Shown piece after piece: positions 33,501 through 44,812 of a DNA stretch of 64,000 nt. The stretch covers positions 37,607,579 to 37,671,578 of the forward strand of contig OU342638.1 in the NCBI GenBank assembly GCA_910589415.1. The letters are read 5' to 3'. The notes beneath the pieces were generated by a model. That model ran no database searches, had not been told where the DNA came from, and worked only from the letters and a program-made list of their open reading frames with translations. How positions within the stretch are numbered: the stretch's first letter is position 1; each line of letters begins with the position of its first letter. The DNA comes from Malachius bipustulatus (lineage: Eukaryota; Arthropoda; Insecta; Coleoptera; Melyridae). The position numbers and the translations under genes are program-made.

Positions 33501-34927
33501 GTAGTATTGCTACGAGAACGAGAACGAACATCCTGAAAGGATGGGAGAGAAGACATGGCAACCGTGGATGCGACTGGAGGCGGCTCAACTCGATGAGAAG
33601 CTGCTCCATCCGAATTACTAAGTTTAACGAAATGTAATAAAGAGTGGTGCCGACCTGCACACTCCTTACACGAATGAGAAGAGGGGCACTGCTTCACCAA
33701 GTGTGAAGGGCCAAAACAATTTAGGCACAAGCGCGCTGCCTTCACAGCCTCAAAACGCTTGCGCGGGTCCAACTTCAAAAAAGAACGACAATTCGAGATC
33801 GGGTGTTCTCCATTACAATGGAAGCACGACTGCTTCGATGAAGACGCACTCGACGTTGACAAAAATGCATGTGAATTCCTCGATTCCACTTTTCCACCAG
33901 ACTTGACGCTACTCCGCTTACCAACGACTGCAGACGGAGATAGGTCATTCCCCAAAGATGATTCTAATGCACGACACTGTGACGACAAAAACTTGTGCAA
34001 ATCCTGATATGATGGAAACTCTTCAGATGCAAATTGGAGTTCGAAACGCTTTCGAGTAGCGTTATCCAATTTCTGTAGCAACCAGTTGAACAAAGTGAAA
34101 TCCCAGAGAGAGACGCCTGAGACCTGACCCAAAGCTGTAATATTTTCTGAAAAGGTATTCAACAATTCACGAAGCGATTGTGAGGAATCAGAATCCGTTA
34201 TTTTGGGAGCATTACAAATCGCCTGCCAATAACACGTCGCAAGTACTCGCTCATTCTGATACCTTTGGACAAGAGTATCGAAAGCTATCACATAATTGTC
34301 ATCTGTCAGTGGTAAATGTTTGACAAGGGTAAGAGGTTCCTTTGACAAAGTCGAAACTAAATACTGGAACTTCTCAATTGGAGCTAACGAATCATTCGAA
34401 TGAATCAAAGTCCTAAACAAATCATAATAAACCGACCACATCCTCAACGAACCATCAAAAGTAGGTATACCGATACGAGGCAATTTCACATGTGAACTTG
34501 CAGAGGGGGGTAGCGCGGGAGCACCAGACTGTCGACTATTTAACGATTCACTCGAACCATGACGTGATTTCACCACCGTATCCTGAGTCGATTCCAACGA
34601 CAATTGAACCGCTCTAATCTGAAAATAAACCGAATCAACTTCGATAAGTAGTCCCGAGTATGATTTCCAAATCTCCGATGACACATCTACGACCAAAGCA
34701 CTCTTATCTGCCGACTCAACCGTAATCAGGATATTTCTATCAACCTCCTGCACCTGATTGTACAAATCTGAAGCGCTGTCGCATGCAGCCAGGACAATAA
34801 AACGCGACTTTTCATCAATGGGTGCTGAAACTACTGTCAGAATCGAGTTCAAACGAGTCAAAAACTTCGAAACAGAAGCGTTTGCTCCGACCAAAGTGTT
34901 GGACATTTTGCTAAAGAGTATCAACAA
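30515..34927 (-). pseudogene. gag-pol: BEL/Pao Gag-Pol polyprotein with two in-frame deletions
   Basis: A 1470-residue open frame. Gag occupies about 1-440, with a first zinc knuckle CFHCNGEHPISNC (about 366) and CLNCFGPSHLVKQC nearby. Aspartic protease has LIDSGSQSSF (about 499). RT starts normally (YYIPHHCVFK, about 770), but the segment between KIRVV and the LLQLA helix before YVDD (about 824) is missing. This is the fingers/palm region with motif A, roughly 120 residues by comparison with the family. RNase H (AWSDSSVALSW, about 1079) and the integrase zinc domain (HPGVNTTHYLL, about 1322) are present. After GVDYGGPF the frame jumps at LAALGRIV into the C-terminal DUF5641-like tail, dropping the second Asp and the Glu. 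Both losses keep the frame, but the protein cannot reverse transcribe or integrate. Confidence 0.9.
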
Positions 34928-35647
34928 AACACTAAAGCAATAAACGAATAAGGGTTATTTTTTACACCTGTAAAAAAATACAACGACAACGAAATACGAA
35001 CAATAACTAAAAATAAGTACCTAACCAAGTGAAGGTTACTTATTTAAAAACGAGTTGAAAATAAATTGACTTTGAAATTCACCAAAAAACAATACTTGAG
35101 ATACCGAGTGTACCCAGTAGGTATACCGTGAATACAAAAATCAATATTTTCCCTGTAACAACGAAAAAGGGTTATTCGTTAAAAACCTGTAAAAATACAA
35201 CAACAACGAACGATGAGCAATACCAAAAATAAGTACCTAACCAAGTGAAAGTTACTTATTTAATATCGAGTTGAAAATAAATTATTGAATTCGAATTCAC
35301 CAAAAACAATACTTAAGATACCGAGTGTACCCAGTATACCGTGAATGCAAAAATCAATATTCTGCCCTGCGAATTCAGAGAGAAAATATTTCAACTATTA
35401 CAGAGGTTTTTAAAACGAACACCTGCAACGAACGAAGAAGTGGAGTGAGGTGAAAACCGAGTACCTAATAGTGGAATGGGTGAAACCGTCTGGCGTCCTT
35501 TGGATCGACTATTTCGAATCCGTTTGACCTACAAACAGGCTACCTTAACACAGTGAGTGAGAAACTAATTTCAAACAAATGCTGCAACCAATTAATGAAC
35601 TATATTTCCACGAGCTTTCCTATCCGACTACGGAGGGACCAAAAAAA
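34928..35647 (-). other. BEL leader with a ~200-bp tandem duplication
   Basis: Two related copies, about 34949-35165 and 35166-35370, share AAGGGTTATT, AAATAAGTACCTAACCAAGTG, GTTACTTATTTAA and GATACCGAGTGTACCCAGTA words. They lie between the 5' LTR (35648) and the ORF start. The base sequence next to the LTR (minus strand TTTGGTCCCTCCGTAGTCGG) should contain the primer site, but I did not assign its tRNA. Confidence 0.75.
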
Positions 35648-36213
35648 TGTTAACTCCGCGTCAAAGAGCCTAAAAATATTAACGACGCGATTCGATCCTG
35701 AAAGGGGCTAAATTAATGCGGCTCGATGCCGCGATGGTAATGACGAATCGCCACGGTGACAGGATCAAAATTTAGGGAAGGACCAGGCTGTAATTGCCAA
35801 TGATTGACAGGAACACAATTATTAATAATAATTATCGAAATTACTGACCTTGTGTCTTGTCCGACTAAAGGGGCACTTGTTTTAATTTGCGAGATGTTGT
35901 AACTATTATTATTGTTCACTCTGCTTCACTATGTAGGTACCCACGATTGTTCCACTACTTTATACCGCTTCCTTATTTAATTAAAGAACTAGGTATCCCG
36001 TTTCCGTAACACCAGCATCGACGAGTCTGGTACGAACGGCACTCTGTCGAGTTCTTTTCTCTCTCGATGTTAAACCTCGACTCTTCTCTCTATGTGTGGT
36101 CCTGTCCGGTCAGGTGTCCTTTTCCTTCGTCCCGATGTGTAAAGGGATAGGAAGGGGTAGGAAACGGTGGTGTCTTAGAGAATACGAATCGATTATTCAC
36201 CAAGGACGTAACA
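35648..36213 (-). repeat. 5' LTR of BEL element
   Basis: 566 bp, identical by eye to 29806-30371. It is followed on the + strand by the GTTTG target copy at 36214-36218. Confidence 0.92.
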
Positions 36214-36218
36214 GTTTG

Positions 36219-37031
36219 ATTGCATTAAATTTAATTGATGAAAAACATAATATTATAAATACGAAATCAAATAAACAAAACTATAGTAAACAAATAAGAC
36301 AAATATTGAGAGAAAAAGAGTATATCAATTGGTGTGGTTATAAGCAAAAAGGAATAGGGGTAGTATTATATAAAGAAGTTAAATCGGCAAATAGTTGGGT
36401 ATATAAAAAGAACGGCTTAAGTAATTCCGAATGGAGAGATTGCTTAAAAATGACTTGCAATGTGACAGCAGTTCGAGCTGTTCCTGGACGTGGACTTAAC
36501 ACAAACCGTTGCAGACATTGCAACGAGTTTGAATCACTTGGTCATGTGTTAGGTTCTTGTAAGTTTGGTGAACTATCTCGAATAAAAAGACACAATGAAA
36601 TTAGGTCATTAATTGCAAATGAACTTCGGGAACAGAAATTTGAAGTTCATGAAGAAATTATAGGCATCTCTTCCATTGACAGTATAAGAAGAATAGATAT
36701 TATTGCTATCACACGAAAAAATAATAAAGCCATCATTATAGACCCGACTATTCGCTTTGAAAATAATATCGAACAACCAGATCAAGTTGACAAAGAAAAA
36801 CGTCAAATATATGAACCCACTATTCCTTATTATAAAAAGAAGTTTAATTTAAACGAAATTTCAGTGATAGGCTTATTTTTTGGATCAAGGGGCACTTTAT
36901 CCAATAATTATATAAAATTCAGAAAAAAGTATAAATTATCGAAATCTTTAGATGAAAAAATAGTCACCAAAATTTTAAAAAGTTCTGTGTATATTTTAAG
37001 GAATCATTTGTTTGGAAATAAACATCAATAA
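36219..37031 (+). pseudogene. LINE ORF, 3' part: R2-type endonuclease domain
   Basis: Resumes the LINE frame directly after the BEL target duplication. It encodes the C-terminal thumb region, a CCHC motif CRHCNEFESLGHVLGSC (about 36508), and a PD-(D/E)xK endonuclease signature: an RRIDIIAI strand (about 36690), then IIIDPTIRFE (about 36733). This arrangement is diagnostic for R2-type LINEs, which nick their target with a restriction-like enzyme rather than an APE nuclease. The frame is intact to its stop at 37031, so the BEL insertion is the only visible lesion. Confidence 0.9.
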
Positions 37032-37368
37032 ATCCTTTGTTAAATTCTATGTAATTAAATACTAGTAACGTTATTACAATTAATTTATAAATTATTGTTA
37101 GTTATTGTTAATAATTTTAATATTTATTAAGTATGTAAATTTTTTCTTTGTTATAATTTTGTATACTGTGTCTTAATGGCAATTTAGTATTTGTTACTAA
37201 ACAGTTTCTTAATAAAGAATTATATATATATAGAACTGCACGATTGCGCAACTAGTTCTGCGCAATCCCAGGACGGTTCTTGAAGAAATGAAACCCGTCC
37301 TCGAATAAAGCTTATGTCTCTTTTTTTTTGAGGTTGAAGTTGTATGACAACGAACAGGACATAGTATT

Positions 37369-40300
37369 GTAGTTGTCAGATGGATTTTTGATATTTTTGG
37401 TATTCTTCTTATTATATTTTTATTAACATCTTTGGGGGCTTTTTATTTTGAATCATTTAGTCACATACCTATTGCAATCTTTAACTAGAACGAAATGTCG
37501 CTGGATCTAAGATCTTAAAATCTTAAGCTTTTCATAAGAGTTTGAGAAAAAGGTTGTCATAGGTTGCAAAATCATGTAATTTTGCCAAGTTAGGAAAATA
37601 CACGAATGTATACTTTTTGAATATAAAATAAAAAACTTGAATCAATTATATTAATTTACTTTTAATAGATACATATAGCAGGTAATTAAAATATATCGGT
37701 GCGTTTATTAAAATATTAAAATATAAGTACGTAAATGACAAATATTTTTCGTCAATTCGTCGGTTATTCGGTATCGTAGTACTGTGTCAGAAACCAGCCA
37801 AAGATTCTAGACTTGAGAATGTTTTACACAAGATACTTTTCAGTTTTCGCTTCTGGCCCAAAATTATCCCCCATTATCAATAACAGCTACTGCATCCTGC
37901 TTAGAATCAGAATCATCTTCAGCGTTCTGATTTTAATAAGATTTTCACCATGTCCATTTGTTTCGTCCAGTCCTCCGAAATAAGTTTTTCACAATGATTA
38001 TATTAATTTTGTCACATGTCAGGTGTACTTACATTTTGAAAGCTCTTCAAGACATAACATTCCTTACTTTAATCTTAGAGGGAAGCTGCTAATTTACGTG
38101 CTTGTATAATGAAGTTTACAATACCCCCATGATATTTCGATTGGGTTGTATTGGAAATAGATTATTGCAAATCTTTCGGAAACGCAATATTTTCATAATT
38201 ATTAGTGCCTGTTTTAGGTGGGCTGCCCAAAGGTGTAATTTCACATTTGACCTGTCTAATAATTTTCTTGCTAATGCACGGTCTGACTACTATCAGAGAC
38301 CGCATTACCCATAATAGACCTAGGAAAAGGTCTATGGCATTACCAGCAATTTAGCAGATACCTACACATACTTAATACTTATGTACATCCCAAATATATT
38401 TCACCTTCAGAATGACTTAAATGTTTGCTCAAGTTTGGACTTTCTGGATCCTAATCATTGAAATGCTTTCCTAATGCGGATTTATCCATCTAATAAAGAT
38501 ATTATTTTCGTCATTTTGCTCTTTCGAAATTTAAAATGTCAAAAATTTAATAATTTTATTTGTCAGTTTGAGAAAAATTGATCAGAGTAAAAAATTATCC
38601 TAGATATCCGCCCCTGCTACTAAAACTTCAATTAGACAACAAGGCTGTTAATCAGCTGAGACAATTTGAGTGATTTGACAAATGTCAGTGTTTACTTAAC
38701 CTTTAATATCTCGATCAGCTGATATTGTCATGTCAATCGAGATCTAGGGAGTTTTCATTTTTGTAAACCTAAAAACAAAAGTTCATGGCCTCCTAGTGAA
38801 TTTTCAATATGTAAACAGTGTATATACAGGGTGTTGATTTTCAAAGCGGGCCATAGGGGATTAGCATTGCGAAAGTGGTTTTTGAGGATTCCTGCTCGCC
38901 GTTTAAACTGACAGAAATGGTTTTGGTATCAAAATGAAGCAAAAATTATTGCGCATAACGCTTGACATCAGAAATTAATTTAATTTCACGTTGTTTTCTA
39001 AAATTCTTCAATAAAAATTCAAGTAATTGTTAATGTTTAATCACAAAATAGCATGCCTTGTCTAAACAATAATGACGTTTCTACGTTTTGACAATCCAAT
39101 AATAAGACTTTTTTTTTTTTTAATAGAACCAGACTTTATTATTACCTACTGACTTATAAAGTTTTATTATTGGATTGTCAAAACGTAGAAACGTCATTAT
39201 TATTTAGACAAGGCATGCTATTTTGTGATTAAACATTAACAATTACTTGAATTTTTATTGAAGAATTTTAGAAAACAACGTGAAATTAAATTAATTTCTG
39301 ATGTCAAGCGTTATGCGCAATAATTTTAGCTTCATTTTGATACCAAAACCATTTCTGTCAGTTCAAACGGCGAGCAGGAATCCTCAAAAACTACTTTCGC
39401 AATGCTAATCGCAATGTAATGGCCCGCTTTGAAAATCAACAGCCTGTATAGTTATGCCACTGCCACCTGTCACCTCATAAGTAGAGGTGGCAGTGGTTAT
39501 ATGCCCACATTATACATACAAATCATAGAACAATAAACAAAAACATGACTACTTGCATAATGAACTTTGTTAGAGTAAAGAAACTAACCTGGAACAGTAA
39601 CGACATCATCTGCTGAGTACGTGTGGTGCTGAGCTTCTTCCTATCCTAATTGCAGTTTGGCATTGGTTGTATTTCAAGGAGGATACCCTACAACTCGAGC
39701 CGTTGAATGGTATCTGTATTACCGACACTGACCCGTACTAGCCTTAGTGTCGTAAATACTGTATTTACTACAGGTAAATCGTTCTTATCTCAAAAACTCA
39801 GTATATTCTGTTTTTCTGAATGAGGATAAAACAATATTTCGATTTGACGTTTCCGTTCGAGTTTAGGTTTTTGAATGTTCATCATCATCATTTACCATTT
39901 TATAATTTCACTTCCAAAGCACAAAAAATAACAAAACTTACGGAGAATGGTGGTCAAAAATGTCATGAATCATAAAAAAGTGACAATTAAGGTAGGTGCT
40001 TTAGTAACATACCAGTAATTTCATCACGTTCTTAAATTATAGTCATTAATTATTGTTTTTCGCAATACATTTAATATTTTAATGAAACTGACAGGAATTG
40101 AAATTAAATATAGTCACATGAGAATAATTACAAAAGTTATTTCAGAATTATTTTAGTAAAACGAGCTCAGACATGACTGCAATAACCATCTCTCTCTTCC
40201 AAGGCACTGGTTGATGAAAAATTTTGTGGAACACATGATACATATCTAATTGCCTTTGCCTTATTGGCTAGCAAGCTAAAAAAAACTCAGCCTTTCGTTT

Positions 40301-40804
40301 TTCTTGAATTTTCATACCCGCACAATAAACCATCTTTGCTATCAGACAGTCAGGTACTGAAGTCAAACGTATTAAAATTTCTGCAACATCTTCAAACGTC
40401 GAAATAAGCTACTAAATCGCGACTTTACGTCATTATTACGGCCGAGTTGCATGTAGCTGTCACCTGACTGACGTCACAGGTTGCGCAGTATACCTCGTTT
40501 ATTATTGTATCTTGCTTGTCTTTATGGACGGAATGCCCAGCGCAGATGTTGTTAACTGTCACATGTCAACTCGGTCAAATAATTAAATCAATAAAAATCA
40601 CCCTTAACCCGGTTTTCTTTTTCTGCTGCTCCCGCTAGGCGCTAAGCCGCTAATCCGCTAATGCCCTACCTAATAAAACTTTATATTTATAACTTTATCC
40701 TCAATTTTCATTTTAATTCGTTGAAGTGAAGTTGAGATTAACAATATTGTGCCAGAAAATAACGTTTGAGAGTGTATCAATAAGGAAAGGAAAAAATTAA
40801 TATC
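37369..40804. repeat. Segmental duplication copy B and ZF4 upstream region
   Basis: Matches 1542-1658, 2380-3291 and 9991-11754 with only about ten small differences over about 3 kb up to around 40550, then drops to paralog-level similarity. It has the empty forms of the Harbinger MITE site (about 37488) and Gypsy site (about 38393), and one private insertion at 38827-39446. The left breakpoint follows ATAGTAT at 37369. The 5' gene block at 40460-40804 holds the CRE-like TGACGTCACAGG and the GTTAACTGTCACATGTCAAC word. Confidence 0.9.
38827..39446. mobile_element. Foldback MITE, 620 bp, TA target
   Basis: Ends CAGGGTGTTGATTTTCAAAG and CTTTGAAAATCAACAGCCTG. Arms of about 280 bp (38827-39105 and 39165-39446) surround about 60 bp of spacer. 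The orthologous site in copy A (GTGTATATATAGTTATGCC) lacks it, showing a TA duplication as in Tc1/mariner-type insertions. No transposase. It inserted after the segmental duplication. Confidence 0.92.
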
Positions 40805-42556
40805 ATGAGCTTAAATATTGATAATGATGTGAACAATAAACAGAATAGTGGCCATGGTCAACAACCTCACCAGGAAATGATTATAAAAACGGAAGCAGTA
40901 GAAGACGATAAGTTTGACTACGATTCCCTGCTCGCGTCCCCGAAGTTGAAATGTGAAAATGAACCGAATCATTCGAGCTGCGATCGATCTTCTGAATTCG
41001 ACAATTTGGAGAACATCTCTTCATCTTGCCCCCTAATAAAGATAGAACCTAAAGACTCATCACCAGGACCAGATGACCTTCATCGAGTACAAGGAGCAGA
41101 AGGTTTGTCACTGAAAGAAGAAAAGATTGACATCGAAGATCATAAACCGTGCTGGGAGCAGATTAAGGGAAGTAGTAGTCATGTTGGAATATTAAAGGAT
41201 GGACTCGATCGGTGTGAGTCCGTTCAAGAAAATGAGTCACGATCTGACAGGACCAGGGAAGAACAATTCGACAATTCTCAATCCGACAATTATGAGAATA
41301 TCCCTGGTCCGGTAAAAAAAGAACCTGAAGACTTATTAGGAGCAGATGAGGTTTGTCGAGTGCAAGGAACTGAAAATCTGGCACTAAAAGAAGAACAGAT
41401 CGACATCGAGGACCACAAACCGGGATGGGAGCAGATTAAGAAGGGGAGTTGTAGTAATGTTGGAATGTTGAAGGATGGACTCGTTCGGTGTGAGTCCGTT
41501 CAACAAAATGAGTCACGATCTTCTGACAGACCCAGGGAAGAACAAGCGAAGTATAACTGTGACCATTGTTCGTTTAAAACAAACAAAAAATATCATTTCA
41601 CTCAGCATTATAACAATAAACATTCCAAAATTGCTGAAGTGTACAAATGCCAGGAATGTTCATTTGAAACAAAAGATAAAAGTTCTGTGACCAAACATTA
41701 TAAACTTAAACATTCAAAAGATGCAGAAATGTACAAATGTCAGGAGTGTTCTTACAAAACAAAGCGTAAAGATACTTTGACTCAACATTATAAAATAAAA
41801 CATTCGAGAGATCCTGAAATGTATAAATGTCAGGAATGCTCTTACGAGACGAGATATAAAAATTATCTGCAGACACATTTCAAGCTTAAACATTCAACAG
41901 AAGCAATAGAAGTGTACAAGTGTCAGGTATGTTCTTACGAAACAAAGTGTAAACGCTATTTGACTCAACATCATAAAATACATCATTCGGCAGAAGCAGA
42001 AGTGTACAAGTGTCAGGAATGTTCATTTGAAACAAAACTTATAGGGTTTTTGAATCGACATTATAAATTTAAACATTCAGCAGATGCAGAAGTGTACAAA
42101 TGTCCAGAATGTTCTTACGTAACAAAATATAAAAGTGCTTTGACTCAACATTATAAAATAAAACATTCAACGCAAGCAGAAGTGTACAAGTGTCAGGAAT
42201 GTTCTTACGAAACAAAAAGTAAAGGTGATTTGACCAAACATTATAAAATAAAACATTCAACGCAAGCAGAAGTGTACAAATGTCAGGAATGTTCTTACGA
42301 AACAAAAATAAAAGGTGATTTGACCAAACATTATAAACGTACACATTTGAAAGAAACTGTAGTGTACAAATGTCAGGAATGTTCCTTCGAAACAAAGCGT
42401 AAAAGTAATTTGACTCAACATTATAACAATAAACATAGAAAAGTTGTGGAAGTGTATAAATGTGCTCAGTGTCAGCATGAAAGTAAAATGAAAAGAGACC
42501 TCGTCAGACATTTAAAGTCTGTTCATTCTGTTAGAGCAATGTGTGTGAGTGAGTGA
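40805..42556 (+). CDS. C2H2 zinc-finger protein ZF4, 11 fingers, double N-terminal module
   Basis: A 583-residue single-exon member, the longest. The N-terminal region contains two successive versions of the family module. One resembles ZF3 (DNLENISSSCPLIKIEPKD ... EDHKPCWEQIKG). The second resembles ZF1 (DNYENIPGPVKKEPEDL ... EDHKPGWEQIKKG). Each has its own psi-K-x-E SUMO-type motifs and a copy of the CESVQ.NESRSD.REEQ segment. Eleven fingers follow, ending with the intact divergent finger YKCAQCQHESK. The last residues after HSVR differ from ZF1 and ZF6 because of a short indel. The start is in the conserved ATCATGAGC context. Probably a nuclear DNA-binding regulator. Confidence 0.92.
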   Translation: MSLNIDNDVNNKQNSGHGQQPHQEMIIKTEAVEDDKFDYDSLLASPKLKCENEPNHSSCDRSSEFDNLENISSSCPLIKIEPKDSSPGPDDLHRVQGAEGLSLKEEKIDIEDHKPCWEQIKGSSSHVGILKDGLDRCESVQENESRSDRTREEQFDNSQSDNYENIPGPVKKEPEDLLGADEVCRVQGTENLALKEEQIDIEDHKPGWEQIKKGSCSNVGMLKDGLVRCESVQQNESRSSDRPREEQAKYNCDHCSFKTNKKYHFTQHYNNKHSKIAEVYKCQECSFETKDKSSVTKHYKLKHSKDAEMYKCQECSYKTKRKDTLTQHYKIKHSRDPEMYKCQECSYETRYKNYLQTHFKLKHSTEAIEVYKCQVCSYETKCKRYLTQHHKIHHSAEAEVYKCQECSFETKLIGFLNRHYKFKHSADAEVYKCPECSYVTKYKSALTQHYKIKHSTQAEVYKCQECSYETKSKGDLTKHYKIKHSTQAEVYKCQECSYETKIKGDLTKHYKRTHLKETVVYKCQECSFETKRKSNLTQHYNNKHRKVVEVYKCAQCQHESKMKRDLVRHLKSVHSVRAMCVSE

Positions 42557-42772
42557 GTACGAAAATTCAACTAATCTACCGTTCATGAACATGCAAATGA
42601 AAAACTGGAAAGTTTATTGAAATGTTTGAATTCGAAATGGTCTCGGTTATTTGTATCGAAACCGAAAGGAGAATTAAACATTCTGTACTACTGCAACAAA
42701 ACTTTGTAGACTTGTAAAATGCTTTTTCAGTTGCCTTTGTTACCTGCTAAGTACTTATCATCCCACCATATA

Positions 42773-43393
42773 CAGGGTGATCTCGAAATGGCGGACACGG
42801 ACAGCACCACAGCATCTATTGTGGATTAAAGATTCCAAGTTCATTTACTTTTTCCTCCAATATGGCTTACTTAAGAAGATATGACCACTTTTGTGGAAAA
42901 TAAAGTCACAACACTTCACTGGATACCATTTTTTAGCCAGAAAAAATAATGTGTAGGTCTACAATACCCAGATAGATGTTACCATGGAAACATATGAAAT
43001 GGAAACACAACATAGCTTAAAACAATAATCGTTGTGCGGATACCATATTCGCGATAATATTATTCAAAATCTCGAATTCGAACAACGATGCCACATTGAA
43101 AAATTTTGTTGAACACAGGGAATAGGTAAAACTTTGAACGCCTGTAATTCCGTTCACGATAATAAAAAAAAAATAAAAAAGCAAACACTATCGTTATAGT
43201 TATGTGAAATCGTGTGTTTTGCCAGTGGAGGTTGCTTAAATTTGACCGCCATTTCGATTTTAATTTTAAAAAAAGGACACCCTATATCTCGGTAACGAAG
43301 CCGAGGAACCCATTTTTGTTTTAAATTTACAGTCTTTCTGAACATCCTCTACAACACCCTGTATCCCGTGTCCGCCATTTCGGGATCACCCTG
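42773..43393 (-). mobile_element. MITE of the ATGGCGGACACGG family, ZF4 side
   Basis: Ends CAGGGTGATCTCGAAATGGC and CCATTTCGGGATCACCCTG, between TA dinucleotides. It lies 217 bases after the ZF4 stop at CCCACCATA/TAATATG. The same site in ZF5 is occupied in the same orientation (52513), but in ZF1 and ZF6 it is empty. No transposase. Confidence 0.9.
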
Positions 43394-44812
43394 TATAATA
43401 TGTTTATTAATAATGTAACTTGGGGTTTTATTGTTTATTCTATTAATGTATCTGTATGAAATTCGTTAGCCGGATCTCGGCCAATCACTTCTTATGCCTT
43501 TGATTGCCAAAGGTTCCCGCAGTTCTAACATAAGTCACGTTCAATCGTGACTTATGACTTTTCCAAATGCTGGTTAAGTAAATACTGCACATACGGATAC
43601 GATTGATGGAAAACAGACCGAGTTTCCTTGTAAAATATTGTAAGGTTCTTACTTTTATCGTTCCATAGATTAAAAGTGTTATTACAGAATTGTTTATTAT
43701 TTTAATTCAGTCACAAGCACGATACACATAAATAAAAAACTGTCAGTTTGAATTTAAATAATGAAGATATTACATACTCAATATATTATATAATTTAACT
43801 TGATAATAATAATTATTATAATAATAATTAATTTAACCGATCTAAAATGTCAATTAAAAATGATTGTTTCATAAGTCAATAAACAATATAATTTTTTTTT
43901 AACATTTTATTAAATAATAATTGGAATATTTTTTACATTCAAAGTGGGTGATCATAAAGCTTAGTTATTTTATAGAGAACCTTAAACTAAATATTACATT
44001 CATTTACAATATAACAATTCAATAATATCAGCAATGGTTAACATAAGGTAGCTTTACCTATCTATTAGAATAATAATTAGATGATTTTCAACTTCATTAA
44101 TCAGATCTGAATATTATGAACTGCATCCTTTTCTTGACAGGATTGATTTCCTTATTATTCACCATTCCATCTTCAGCTCTACAACCGCTCTTTTTCTGTT
44201 AACTTTCAATTCAATAAAAAATGAATTAAATTATAATTTCGGGTTTTTGATACGTAACATTTCTCTTACGCTTAATGGGGGCCACAGACGTTGCAATTTG
44301 TCGTACTACCGATCGTACAATCGGTTGCCCTGTAAATCGTTACGATAGATCGTAGAACGCTTTGTCCACAGACGTGAAATGATCACAAGCGATCGGTTGT
44401 ACAACTAGTTTAGTTTACAGGCTGATTGATTGAAACGCCACATTAGGAAAAGTAAGAGTTCCAAATGATCCAGGAATCTGAAATTTGGCACTTAGGCAAC
44501 ATACCTAATAACGAATCAAAATGAAATACGTATTACCAAGATGGCAGCACATTTAAAAGGTGAAAGCAATGGCTATCTTTGTTTTTTTAAATGGGACACC
44601 CTATATATTATTGCATTTTCAGATTGTCTGAGAAAATGTAATAACAATGGTGCTTATAGTCGTATTTTACATTGCATGAGTAGGCTATGCGTTATAAACA
44701 AGTGAAAATCGTGATTTTCCAACTTTAAAGACATTTACCACGAAAACGGTTCAAGATATCAGAAAAAGGCTTACATGTCCTTATCTTAACTTGGTCATTA
44801 TACAGGATGTCC
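43394..44812. other. ZF4 3' flank and partial hairpin repeat
   Basis: 43394-43760 is the family 3' flank shared with ZF1 and ZF5. 43790-43860 (TTTAACTTGATAATAA, AATTTAACCGATCTA) recurs at 61523-61569. 44560-44805 is one arm of an FB1-type repeat (GGGACACCCTATATATTATT, GTTATAAACAAGTGAAAATC) without its partner. The rest is AT-rich with no gene. A GATCGTACAATCGG-type palindromic cluster lies near 44310-44410. Confidence 0.55.

Larger units (their letters stand above)
29806..36213 (-). mobile_element. BEL/Pao LTR retrotransposon, internally deleted, inside the LINE ORF
   Basis: Two 566-bp LTRs (29806-30371 and 35648-36213) look identical, begin TG and end CA, and are flanked by GTTTG. The element is inverted relative to the LINE. 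Its polyprotein frame (30515-34927, minus) is fully open but lacks the RT core and two thirds of the integrase catalytic triad. It is therefore a recent insertion of a defective copy that must have been mobilised by a complete relative. Confidence 0.93.
27005..37231 (+). mobile_element. R2-type (restriction-like endonuclease) LINE, split by a BEL element
   Basis: A non-LTR retrotransposon whose single ORF begins at 27286. It is interrupted at 29805 by a BEL element (29806-36213) and resumes in the same frame at 36219. The 5' side begins in an AATAATAAT-rich tract (about 27005-27045). The 3' UTR runs to about 37230 and ends in a TATATATATA tract. TAA-rich targets are known for R4/Dong elements, which would fit, but the family could also be another R2-type clade. 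Both end points are approximate. Confidence 0.75.

Noticed and set aside
36096..36218. Upstream part of the plus-strand frame running into the LINE endonuclease
   Set aside because: This part is BEL LTR sequence; the LINE coding sequence begins after the target duplication.
26240..37310. A single TIR element surrounding the LINE
   Set aside because: AGAACCGTTC-type words occur on both sides, but I could not align convincing terminal repeats or a target duplication.
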